Below are positions 16,951-24,627 of a DNA stretch of 36,327 bases, piece after piece. The position numbers were made by a program, and so were the translations under genes. How positions within the stretch are numbered: the first letter of the stretch is position 1; each line of letters begins with the position of its first letter. The stretch comes from an uncultured Gammaproteobacteria bacterium. GTDB lineage: Bacteria; Pseudomonadota; Gammaproteobacteria; Pseudomonadales; Azotimanducaceae. The notes below the pieces were generated by a model. That model had not been told where the DNA came from and ran no database searches. It saw nothing but the letters and a program-made list of their open reading frames with translations. Where the stretch lies: the NCBI GenBank assembly GCA_913043815.1, contig CAJWNY010000026.1:1-36327 (forward strand). Direction: 5' to 3'.

Positions 16951-18051
16951 CTACTGTTTTAAATCCATCACCTTAGCTACTTTGATTGTGCGCGAGACCA
17001 GTTCATCCAAATCAATTTGATCGTAGCCCGCCAAGGATAAACCTACTCGTCCTCGCCATGGTTCTATCCATTGTTCGGGTATTGTTTTGCCCTGCAGCGC
17101 CCACAATGCTCCCACGGTTGCGCCGTTGCAGTCTGTGTCTAGGCCGGCAGAAACAACGTCGCCAATAGCGGCACTAAAATCGTCTCGATGTCTCAACAAA
17201 GCCCATATTACTAACGCTAGATTATTTACCGTGTGCACGACGCTTAAATCTTTGTAACGCTCTCTAATGAGTTCAGGGCCATTAGGTTCTGCTGTTAATT
17301 GGCTTGCGAAATGAGCAGCTCTGGCGCATTCGCTGTCTTCGGGAACGTAGGTCAGTGCCTGATCTAAGGCTTGCTCCAATGTCTTATCAGATGTGCTATC
17401 TGTGGCGCAAAATTCAGGTATAAGAGAGCCCAATGCCGCGACCAATACTGCGCCATAAACGCCGTCTCCATCGTGAGACAATTGCGCATCCGCAGTGGCT
17501 AGTTTTACTGCTAAGGCCGGATTTCCAGGACAGACCCAACCATAAACGTCAGCTCTAATTTGTGCGCCTATCCAATCGTTGTAATCGTTATCTGCACATA
17601 GTGCTAAATCGAAGCCTGGATCTTTGCCCTCTGGAAACCATTCGTGAGCGTTGCTAAGAAGTGTTTTGTAGGCTGCTCGCTCTGCGGTGTAGGTACTTGC
17701 TACGGGTAAAAACTTCATCCAGCTTCGGGCCACGTCGATCGTAGTTAAGTCTTTACCAAACTTCTCCAACATCAGTAAAGCGAGTGTCGTGTAATTAATA
17801 TCGTCATCAGGACGGCTGTGGGTTAGATACTCTGCGCAGCAATTTTTGTCGATATGCTTTGAGGCCAGTTCTGGGTTGTAAGGAATATAATCTCTCAAGG
17901 GGAGCGAGTTAGTTGCGCGGAGATAATCATTTAGAGCCTGCGGACCCTCACGCATTGAGAATAATTCCACTGCTTTCCCTAGCATGCATCCAGAGATTCG
18001 GCCTTGCCATGCAGCTCGAATCCTATTGTCTCGCTTAATTGATGTTGGCAA
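16951..18051 (-). CDS. ADP-ribosylglycohydrolase family protein
   Basis: This 366-residue protein has the metal-binding signatures of the DraG/ARH fold: DDDINYT (82-88), HDGDGVYGA (193-201) and GLDTDCNGATVGAL (303-316, with Asp305 and Asp307 as likely metal ligands). Characterised members cleave N- or O-glycosidic bonds to ADP-ribose, but most of the family acts on unknown ribosyl substrates. The DDDINYT variant differs from the GDDT form of protein-de-ADP-ribosylating enzymes, so a small-molecule substrate is plausible. It is the first gene of a minus-strand pair with the Lin0512 gene. It is divergent from homocysteine methyltransferase and nucleoside hydrolase genes, which points to ribosyl or nucleoside metabolism. 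Confidence 0.88.
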   Translation of the reverse strand: MPTSIKRDNRIRAAWQGRISGCMLGKAVELFSMREGPQALNDYLRATNSLPLRDYIPYNPELASKHIDKNCCAEYLTHSRPDDDINYTTLALLMLEKFGKDLTTIDVARSWMKFLPVASTYTAERAAYKTLLSNAHEWFPEGKDPGFDLALCADNDYNDWIGAQIRADVYGWVCPGNPALAVKLATADAQLSHDGDGVYGAVLVAALGSLIPEFCATDSTSDKTLEQALDQALTYVPEDSECARAAHFASQLTAEPNGPELIRERYKDLSVVHTVNNLALVIWALLRHRDDFSAAIGDVVSAGLDTDCNGATVGALWALQGKTIPEQWIEPWRGRVGLSLAGYDQIDLDELVSRTIKVAKVMDLKQ

Positions 18052-18070
18052 TTTCGCTCTCCTTATTTTG

Positions 18071-18119
18071 CAGTTTGGTCAATTTATCCGTTTGCGCTAA
18101 TTTTGCAAATGCCAAACTG
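18071..18119. repeat. Inverted repeat in the divergent promoter region
   Basis: CAGTTTGG (18071-18078) and CCAAACTG (18112-18119) are perfect 8-bp complements separated by 33 bases. They lie just upstream of the ADP-ribosylglycohydrolase gene and within the region divergent from the methyltransferase gene. They may be two half-sites of a regulator or form a long-loop hairpin. No regulator gene is adjacent. Confidence 0.4.
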
Positions 18120-18257
18120 AAAATTGGGCCAAATGGCTGGCTTAAAATTTATGTAAAAGTACATAGAGTAATAGTGGCAGAAGCGCAGAGTTAAGTTACT
18201 ATCTGCGAAATAGCGAGGCTGTGCGAACATAAAAATATTTAAACATCAGCGCTTGTT

Positions 18258-18281
18258 GCTGCGTTAGGCAGCCTTTTTTTT
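18258..18281 (+). terminator. Terminator-like hairpin in the leader of the methyltransferase gene
   Basis: GCTGC (18258-18262) pairs with GCAGC (18268-18272) around a 5-nt loop. It is followed by C and eight T (18274-18281), on the plus strand and 53 bases before the start codon. The stem is short but GC-rich, and the T-run is strong. It could be an attenuator controlling the downstream operon, or the end of a short upstream transcript. Confidence 0.45.
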
Positions 18282-18334
18282 CGCTTGATGCCCAGCGTGT
18301 GAATTGATCAAAAAAATAGACAGAAACAGAATAT

Positions 18335-19210
18335 ATGAGTAAAAAATTAAAAGTATTGGATGGCGGAATGGGCGCTGAACTTATTGCCCGAGGCATAATG
18401 CCCTCAAGCGGGTTGTGGTCAGCTCGCGCTTTGCTTGATTCACCAGAAGCGGTGATGGAAGTACACAGGGACTACATTAAGGCCGGCGCTGAGGTTATTA
18501 CTACCAACTCGTACTCAACTATTCCTAGCTATTTGGCTAAAGCTGGTATGTCGGAGCGATACGAAGATTTAACGGATATCGCGGCAAAAATGGCGCGTAC
18601 TGCTGCTGACTCTGCAACTAATAAAGTTGAAGTGGCCGGTAGTCTGCCGCCCCTTAGTGAAAGCTATCGACACGATTTAGTGCCGCCAGACTTTGAAGGA
18701 TTGGAGGTCTATAAAAATCTAGCCGCTGTGCTCAATCCGTCCGTAGATCTTTATTTGTGCGAAACCATGTCATGCGCAAGAGAAGCAGCTACTGCGGCGA
18801 AGGCGGCTAGATCTGTAGATTCGGAAAAGCCTGTTTGGATTGCTTGGACATTAGACGAAACTCCTGGCGGTGGTTTACGCAGTGGTGAAAGCATAGAAGA
18901 TGCAATGGCGGCGGTTGCGCCCTTTAGTCCGGATGCCTATTTGTTTAACTGTACTGCGCCAGAAGCTATTTCAGTTGCTATTGAGCAAATCGTTAAACTC
19001 ACCGATAAGCCAGTAGGCGCATACCCAAATCGCTATCACATACCACCCGGTTGGACGTTAGATAATGAAGTCGGGACCGAGCATGTTGAAATGACCGTTG
19101 ACGAATTTATGCAGTATGTAGATCGTTGGCGATCCATGGGAGCGAGTATTCTAGGCGGCTGCTGTGGTATTGGGCCTAACTTCATTGCAGCTATTGCAGC
19201 AAGTCGATAA
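18335..19210 (+). CDS. Homocysteine S-methyltransferase family protein
   Basis: This 291-residue zinc methyltransferase has the expected layout: LDGGMGAELIARG at the N-terminus, TTNSYSTIPSYL (57-68), and zinc ligands Cys206 (FNCTAP) and Cys276-Cys277 (GGCCG). The length suits MmuM-type enzymes, which move a methyl group from S-methylmethionine or S-adenosylmethionine to homocysteine, giving methionine. The protein is cytoplasmic. A nucleoside hydrolase gene follows after 32 bases, so they are probably co-transcribed. A terminator-like hairpin precedes it. In this context it may recycle homocysteine or use another methyl-sulfonium donor; the donor is not known. Confidence 0.88.
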   Translation: MSKKLKVLDGGMGAELIARGIMPSSGLWSARALLDSPEAVMEVHRDYIKAGAEVITTNSYSTIPSYLAKAGMSERYEDLTDIAAKMARTAADSATNKVEVAGSLPPLSESYRHDLVPPDFEGLEVYKNLAAVLNPSVDLYLCETMSCAREAATAAKAARSVDSEKPVWIAWTLDETPGGGLRSGESIEDAMAAVAPFSPDAYLFNCTAPEAISVAIEQIVKLTDKPVGAYPNRYHIPPGWTLDNEVGTEHVEMTVDEFMQYVDRWRSMGASILGGCCGIGPNFIAAIAASR

Positions 19211-19242
19211 CTCTTTATAAAATTTCTCCGAGCAGAAACTAT

Positions 19243-20154
19243 ATGCCTATACCCGTTATTTTAGATACAGACATCGGTCTAGATGTAGATGATGTTTGGG
19301 CTCTTGCATATTTACTACAATGCCCGGAGTTAGAGATAAAGCTGATTACTACTTGTACGGGCGATACGACCTATAGAGCTGCGTTAGTTGCAAAGATGTT
19401 GGAAGCGGCTGGACGGACCGATATACCCGTAGGGGTTGGGCTCGCTGGGGAGGCTTCGCTAAAAACTCATAGGGAATGGTTGGGTGATTACCAGCTGACA
19501 GATTACCCAGGGTTGGTCCATGCCGATGGTATTAGCGCGATCGCAGAGACGATTTTAGCCAGCGAAGATACCGTTACGCTGATTGCAATTGGCCCTCTAA
19601 CTAATGTAGCCGCAGTGTTGGATCACACTCCATCCATTGTTGAAAACGCTAAGTTCGTTGGCATGCACGGTAGTTTGCGTATTGGCTATGTGGGTATTGC
19701 TAAAGCCATGCGAGAATTTAATGTAGCTCAGGATGCCGCAGCCTGTCAGAAAGTTTTTGCAGCGTCTTGGCCTAAAACCATTACACCACTCGATACCTGC
19801 GGAACAGCTGCGTTAAAGGGCGATGAATATAAGCAGGTTGCTGCCAGTAAAAAGCCAGTCACTCAGGCCGTTTTACAAAACCATCACAACTGGTTTAGGG
19901 CGGCGCTAGATTGGCCGGTGATGGCAGATTTGGTAAAGAGCATGAATCCAGAAGAACAATCTTCCATACTCTACGATTGTGTTGCGGTTTATCTCGCGTT
20001 CTCCGAAGAGGGCATGGGAATGGAAGATTTGTATGTGCTGGTCACAGACGATGGCAAGACTTTAATTGATCAGCAGGGCGAATTAGTTCGCTGTGCAACG
20101 CATTGGCTAGACGACAAAGCTTTCTATCAAAACCTTTCTGCAAGGTTGACCTGA
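19243..20154 (+). CDS. Nucleoside hydrolase (inosine-uridine preferring type)
   Basis: This 303-residue protein carries the calcium-binding Asp cluster DTDIGLDVDDVWAL (8-21), a longer form of the DTDPGxDD motif, plus IAIGPLTNVAAVL and a C-terminal Asp in YDCVAVYLAF. Nucleoside hydrolases split the N-glycosidic bond of ribonucleosides into base and ribose. The DTDIGxDVDD version occurs in family branches with uncertain substrates. No signal peptide is present, so it acts in the cytoplasm. It is encoded after the methyltransferase gene and probably works on the same compound class. It ends just before a strong hairpin shared with the convergent esterase gene. Confidence 0.88.
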   Translation: MPIPVILDTDIGLDVDDVWALAYLLQCPELEIKLITTCTGDTTYRAALVAKMLEAAGRTDIPVGVGLAGEASLKTHREWLGDYQLTDYPGLVHADGISAIAETILASEDTVTLIAIGPLTNVAAVLDHTPSIVENAKFVGMHGSLRIGYVGIAKAMREFNVAQDAAACQKVFAASWPKTITPLDTCGTAALKGDEYKQVAASKKPVTQAVLQNHHNWFRAALDWPVMADLVKSMNPEEQSSILYDCVAVYLAFSEEGMGMEDLYVLVTDDGKTLIDQQGELVRCATHWLDDKAFYQNLSARLT

Positions 20155-20170
20155 GGTTTGGTAAAGAGCA

Positions 20171-20192
20171 TAGCCTTGCTTGCGCAAGGCTA
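20171..20192. terminator. Hairpin between convergent nucleoside hydrolase and esterase genes
   Basis: Arms TAGCCTTGC (20171-20179) and GCAAGGCTA (20184-20192) are perfect 9-bp complements with a 4-nt loop, in the 70-base gap between two stop codons. There is no T-run on either side, so it may be a 3'-end stabilising or weakly terminating structure rather than a full intrinsic terminator. Confidence 0.55.
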
Positions 20193-20224
20193 GAGTTACA
20201 CCATTCAGGTCTGCTACTAAACTT

Positions 20225-21919
20225 TTATTCAGATAATTCTAAGGCTCGTTTTTCTCTGCGCAGGAGTTGCCCCAGCATCGCTTCATATCGCCCCATTCTT
20301 GAAACGGGTCGGCTGTAACTCTTTTCATGGCCTAGACCCATTTCAATTGGCTGTAGCTGGTTAAAAGATTGCCAATCAGGAGCGTCATCATTATTCGGAT
20401 CGCCCGCCTTCGCAAATGTGGTCCAGTAAGATTGCATTTCCTTCGATAGAATATCGTCTCGTTCATCTGTAGGCCATAGCGGTAGAGTAGTACCAAAGAC
20501 CGGGAATATTTCAAAGGCGTGGGTGGCTCCAATAGTTTCATCAGGAGATGCGGAGCGTCGTTCAAAGAAATACATAAATGTAGGATGCCCTGCCGCGCTG
20601 TGGCGTTGCGCCATGAAATAGGCATGCCTACCAAACAAGCTGTCACCCATAAGTTGTTCCGCGCCCTTAACAACGTCGCTATCGCTATCAATTGTGTAAT
20701 GGATACTTAGTGCGTCGGCTTGATCGCCAAATTCTTCTTGGAGCAAACTGTCCCACTGTTCAATGGTTTCAGGACCTTTTATATTGCTGCCATCTACCGG
20801 GGGTACGCCCATGTAGTAAAGTACAGAGCCTTCGTCAGCGTTGCTGCCAAGAATAAGTGGTACTGGCGCCTGCTCTCCCAAAGCAAATATTTGGGATGTT
20901 GGTTTGGGTAAAACGTACCCATCAATTTGCGGGTGAAAGGCGACGCTGATCTCTAAATCTGTTGCGGCGTCAGCCAATGTTTCGGTGCTCATTTTGCGCA
21001 GTTTGGCGACCTCGTTTTCGCCGCTTATGCCGACCATTGCTGCAATTTTGCGGCTTGCATTAAACCCACTGATGGTCTCGTTGGCTTGGTCGGTTTTTTG
21101 GAACTGCTGAAAGCCAGTGCCGCTTTGGGCAATTGCCTTGTGAAATAATCCTCTGGCCAAAGGCGAAGCCATAAGCTGACCTACCGAGTGTCCGCCGGCT
21201 GATTCGCCAAAGATGGTGACGTTATTCGGGTCTCCACCAAAGTTTTCAATGTTCGTTTGAACCCATTCCAGGGCGGCAATTTGATCTAACATGCCGTAGT
21301 TACCAGTGCTGCCATTTGAATCTTCTGCTGCCAGCTCAGGGTGGGCCATAAAACCGTAAATACCCAAGCGATAGTTAATGGTTACAAGCACCACACCGTT
21401 ATTTACTAGGCTGGTTGATTCGTAGGTTTCGCCGCCGGAGCCATATTGATGGCCGCCGCCGTGAATCCAAAACATAACTGGCAAAGGCTTATCAGTATTA
21501 ATTTTTGGAGTAATAACATTAAGCGTCAGGCAATCTTCTGAAATAGATGCTTCTCCGAAACCAGCGCCGGTTTTCAACAACCACTGTGAAAATTCTGACA
21601 TTCCTGATCCCGCCACTAAAGCACTCATAAACGCGTCGTTGCCAATCCCGGTGGGTTGCCAACAACTTGGCCCATAAGTATCTGAGACGAGTGTGTTGTC
21701 CCAAGGCTGAGCGGATTGCGGCGGGGTCCAACGTAAGTCGCCTGTTGGCGGTGCTGCATAGGGAATACCGCGAAAAATGGCGACGCCTTCGTCCGTGATG
21801 CCCTGAACCGGCCCAGATTGTGTGTTCACTATTTGCGATGCAGGTGCACCGCATCCAACGATAATAAGCCCTACTAAGCTCAGCGCGGTTAAGCTGATTA
21901 TTCTATTAAATGAATTCAC
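20225..21919 (-). CDS. Type-B carboxylesterase/lipase, predicted lipoprotein
   Basis: This 564-residue carboxylesterase has the catalytic Ser240 in FGESAGGHS, Glu363 in SNADEGS and His467 in GATHAFE. It also has the oxyanion stretch WIHGGGHQYGSGG and the N-terminal GIPYAAPPTGDLRW, all typical of the family. The N-terminal hydrophobic stretch followed by IVGCG (Cys23) resembles a lipoprotein signal, so it is likely anchored in the cell envelope. The lipobox lacks the usual Leu at -3. The GTG start at 21919 is supported by AAGGGGA five bases before it. It hydrolyses esters of unknown type. It is divergent from a GST/reductase/symporter run, which may import or process the released products. Confidence 0.9.
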   Translation of the reverse strand: MNSFNRIISLTALSLVGLIIVGCGAPASQIVNTQSGPVQGITDEGVAIFRGIPYAAPPTGDLRWTPPQSAQPWDNTLVSDTYGPSCWQPTGIGNDAFMSALVAGSGMSEFSQWLLKTGAGFGEASISEDCLTLNVITPKINTDKPLPVMFWIHGGGHQYGSGGETYESTSLVNNGVVLVTINYRLGIYGFMAHPELAAEDSNGSTGNYGMLDQIAALEWVQTNIENFGGDPNNVTIFGESAGGHSVGQLMASPLARGLFHKAIAQSGTGFQQFQKTDQANETISGFNASRKIAAMVGISGENEVAKLRKMSTETLADAATDLEISVAFHPQIDGYVLPKPTSQIFALGEQAPVPLILGSNADEGSVLYYMGVPPVDGSNIKGPETIEQWDSLLQEEFGDQADALSIHYTIDSDSDVVKGAEQLMGDSLFGRHAYFMAQRHSAAGHPTFMYFFERRSASPDETIGATHAFEIFPVFGTTLPLWPTDERDDILSKEMQSYWTTFAKAGDPNNDDAPDWQSFNQLQPIEMGLGHEKSYSRPVSRMGRYEAMLGQLLRREKRALELSE

Positions 21920-22053
21920 GACGGTCCCCTTGTTCTAAAATAGAAAAATATGACAAAAACTCAATCAGCGAGTATCGACTGATTACCTGATAAATCAAGA
22001 TGAGGTTTTGCTGTGGGTAGCCTAAACTTGGGGAAGTATTTTTATTGCACTTC

Positions 22054-22089
22054 AGGGTGATGCCGCATTTTTTGTTGACGGTTCACCCT
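22054..22089. repeat. Inverted repeat in the esterase/GST divergent promoter
   Basis: AGGGTGA (22054-22060) and TCACCCT (22083-22089) are perfect complements separated by 22 bases, in the 240-base gap between divergent genes. A TTGACG (-35-like) lies at 22075-22080, between the arms. They may be half-sites of a regulator. No matching -10 at standard spacing was clear. Confidence 0.35.
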
Positions 22090-22159
22090 TTAATTGCGGC
22101 TAGTGGTACATAAAATCGTGGGATTGATGAGGATCGAAGTTTTGTAATGGGAGGAATCA

Positions 22160-23008
22160 GTGAGCGCAACAGTACTTAAAATATTTTCTTATTTACCCAA
22201 TCCACGGGTATGGAAATCTTTGATAGCGGCTAAATTGCTTGAGGTAGATGTAGTGGTTACCGGCGACAAGCCAGCCAATCTTGGTGACTGGTTGTGGGAT
22301 GCCCAACCACGTTTATTAACCGATGGAGAAAAAACACCAGATAACCCGGCTGCGCGTGAGGGTCGTAGAGGCTTTAAAGGCGCGTTATACAAAACAGAGG
22401 AGTTTCTCCAAGCGCATCCATTCGGCACAGTGCCGGCTGGCTTTAGTAGCGATGGTCAGGTGGGTATATTCGAGTCTAATAGTATTTTGCGCAGCGTTGT
22501 ACGTGCTGCGCCAGAAAAAATCGGCTTACCTAAGTTGTATGGTCGTGAATGTTATGAAGCCTCTAGAATCGATAGCTTTCTTGATGCGAACTTGGTTTTC
22601 GCTCGTGAAGCACAGGTGTACTTGCTGGGTATCGAATCACTTAGTAGCGAGGCATACCAACGGATGGTTGGAGCATACGAATTTTATTTGGACGGTATTG
22701 AAGCTGCGTTAGCGTATGCCGCAGCGGACGCCAACTGTGACAGACAAGACTCCGAAAATACACGATCTACTTTTCTAGTAGGTGGCATGCTGTCAATTGC
22801 GGATATTTCTTTTGTTTGCGATTTTGCTCAATTTTTACGGGAAGGTCATTATGAGAAAAGCCTACAAGCCCAGGGCCATAAACTCATCAGTAAAGATGGC
22901 TTGCAGCTTTATCCAATGGCGTACACTCATATGCTTAATTTGAGTGCACGGCCGGAGTTTGCGGAAATAATGGGCAGCTACTTAAACTGGTTTCGCGCAA
23001 AACAATAA
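22160..23008 (+). CDS. Glutathione S-transferase family protein (EF1B-gamma-like N-terminus)
   Basis: This 282-residue protein has a GST-like N-terminal part (LKIFSYLPNPRVWKSLIAAKLLEV; FGTVPAGFSSDGQVGIFESNSILR) and a helical C-terminal part with FLVGGMLSIADISFVCDF. It resembles the GST-like domain of elongation factor 1B-gamma, found in some bacterial GSTs. It is longer than classical GSTs, with an insert near 50-75. The GTG start has GGGAGGA four bases upstream; no better start exists in frame. It opens a plus-strand run with an MDR reductase, an NTF2-like protein and a symporter. The role may be detoxification or isomerisation of an imported substrate; this is inferred. Confidence 0.85.
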   Translation: MSATVLKIFSYLPNPRVWKSLIAAKLLEVDVVVTGDKPANLGDWLWDAQPRLLTDGEKTPDNPAAREGRRGFKGALYKTEEFLQAHPFGTVPAGFSSDGQVGIFESNSILRSVVRAAPEKIGLPKLYGRECYEASRIDSFLDANLVFAREAQVYLLGIESLSSEAYQRMVGAYEFYLDGIEAALAYAAADANCDRQDSENTRSTFLVGGMLSIADISFVCDFAQFLREGHYEKSLQAQGHKLISKDGLQLYPMAYTHMLNLSARPEFAEIMGSYLNWFRAKQ

Positions 23009-23093
23009 TAGGAATTTACCCAGACTTGTAAAACGGTCCAAACGGTGCGCGAAAAAACAATAAATTTCTATTCAGCATAAAAAGGAACTCATA

Positions 23094-24089
23094 ATGCAGA
23101 ATCAACAAGTACTTATAGACAGTTTGCCTTCAGGTAAATTAACCACAGATAATTATCGTCTTTCGGAATCGGCCATGCCAGAAATTGGCCGAAGCCAAGT
23201 GCTGATTAAAACTATCGCTTTTGCTATTACGGCCGGCACGCGTGCTGGTCTTCAAGGTAGTGCAAGCTATGCGGGCGCACCGGAAGCCGGCCGCGTTATG
23301 AACGGCACGGGGGTGGGAGAAGTAGTTGCGTCTAACGCGACTGAGTTTAAAGTTGGCGACCATGTTACAGCGGCTACTGGGTGGCAGGCTTATTCTGTTC
23401 AAGACGCCAAGTTAGTCACTAAGATTGATCCCAGCCATGATCCTATTCATTACCTGGGCCCTCTGGGTATTAACGGATTGACGGCTTATTTTGGCCTCAA
23501 TGAAGTGGGCCGACCAAAGGCGGGCGAAACCGTTATGGTTTCTGCGGCAGCAGGTTCTGTTGGGCATATGGTGGGACAAATGGCGCGTATTGCTGGCTGT
23601 CTTACTGTGGGAGTTTGCGGCAGTGAGGAAAAAGGTCGTGTCCTCACCGAGCAATTAGGTTTTGACAGCGTGGTTAATTACAAAGACGCGAACTATCGCC
23701 AGAGTTTGAAAGAGGCAACACCAAACGGAGTCGACGTTTACTTCGACAATACCGGCGGTATGATCTTGGGCTCTGCGTTGTTTCGCATGAATGTTGCCGG
23801 ACGTATTAGTTGTTGTGGAGTGGTTTCGCAGTATGACACCAATACTCCAGAGCCGGGACCGCGGGGTATTCCTGGATTGCTAGTGAATAACCGCATTACC
23901 ATGCGTGGATTCTTAGTCTTTGATTTTGCTGAGCAATATTCTTTGGCGCGTAAACAAATTCATTCATGGTTACAAAGTGGTGAAATGATCAGTTTAACGG
24001 ATGAAGTTAATGGGCTAGCCGCAGCGCCAGAAGCCTTTGTGGATTTGTTGTCTGGCGGTAATGTCGGCACTCGGATCGTTAGGTTATGA
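23094..24089 (+). CDS. NADPH-dependent medium-chain dehydrogenase/reductase (curcumin/leukotriene-reductase-like)
   Basis: This 331-residue MDR protein has a dinucleotide-binding motif AAAGSVGHMVGQMARIAG at about 149-166 and lacks the catalytic zinc ligands. Its FDNTGGMILGSAL and GRISCCGVVSQYD stretches are typical of prostaglandin/leukotriene-type reductases and the E. coli curcumin reductase. Such enzymes reduce the double bond of alpha,beta-unsaturated ketones or aldehydes with NADPH. AAAAAGGA precedes the ATG. The stop overlaps the start of the next gene by four bases (ATGA), so translation is coupled. The substrate is unknown. Confidence 0.9.
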   Translation: MQNQQVLIDSLPSGKLTTDNYRLSESAMPEIGRSQVLIKTIAFAITAGTRAGLQGSASYAGAPEAGRVMNGTGVGEVVASNATEFKVGDHVTAATGWQAYSVQDAKLVTKIDPSHDPIHYLGPLGINGLTAYFGLNEVGRPKAGETVMVSAAAGSVGHMVGQMARIAGCLTVGVCGSEEKGRVLTEQLGFDSVVNYKDANYRQSLKEATPNGVDVYFDNTGGMILGSALFRMNVAGRISCCGVVSQYDTNTPEPGPRGIPGLLVNNRITMRGFLVFDFAEQYSLARKQIHSWLQSGEMISLTDEVNGLAAAPEAFVDLLSGGNVGTRIVRL

Positions 24090-24619
24090 GCGGTTCCACT
24101 GCGCACAGGTTATCGAGTCTTGTGTGGTCATGCTTGTTGGCTTTAACTGGATTTAGCATGCCCGTATCAGCCCAAGCTAACAAGGCTATGATTTCCAGTT
24201 GTCACGAGTTGGTTTTAGATTATGCAACTTACCGTGATCAAGAGGATGCAGAAAAGTTTGCCGGTTTGTTCACCGCAAATGGTTTGTTGTCGGTAATGGA
24301 TCAAAACTTTCTGGGACACAAAGCCATTGCTGCGCGGTTGGCGAACAAGGATGGCCCAACTTTGCGCCATATGATGACTAATATTCGTATTACGCCTGTG
24401 GATGCAACGCGTGCAACCGGGGTGAGTTATGCGCTGATTTATGGCGGCGCCAAAACTTCTAATCCCATTATGGTTGCCAATTTTACCGCCATGGGCGAGT
24501 ACTTTGATGAGTACCAGTACTCAGAAGAGGGCTGTCGTTTTACCCAAAGAAAATTTTTGGCCACATTTTTGCCGGCTTCGCCTAACTTGCCTGCCGTTCC
24601 TGCCAATACGTCGCAGTGA
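24086..24619 (+). CDS. Exported NTF2/SnoaL-like protein
   Basis: This 177-residue protein starts with a signal peptide (SSLVWSCLLALTGFSMPVSAQA, likely cleaved after VSA). A SnoaL-like fold follows: CHELVLDYATYRDQEDAEKFAGLFTANG, then HKAIAARLANKDGPTLRHMMTNIRI. This is the usual cone-fold pattern in which the cavity binds a small hydrophobic ligand. Members include ring cyclases, dehydratases and ligand binders with no catalytic activity. A periplasmic member beside a symporter gene could bind the substrate. It overlaps the reductase gene by four bases and precedes the symporter gene by eight. The family is clear; the activity is unknown. Confidence 0.82.
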   Translation: MSGSTAHRLSSLVWSCLLALTGFSMPVSAQANKAMISSCHELVLDYATYRDQEDAEKFAGLFTANGLLSVMDQNFLGHKAIAARLANKDGPTLRHMMTNIRITPVDATRATGVSYALIYGGAKTSNPIMVANFTAMGEYFDEYQYSEEGCRFTQRKFLATFLPASPNLPAVPANTSQ

Positions 24620-24627
24620 ATTAACTT

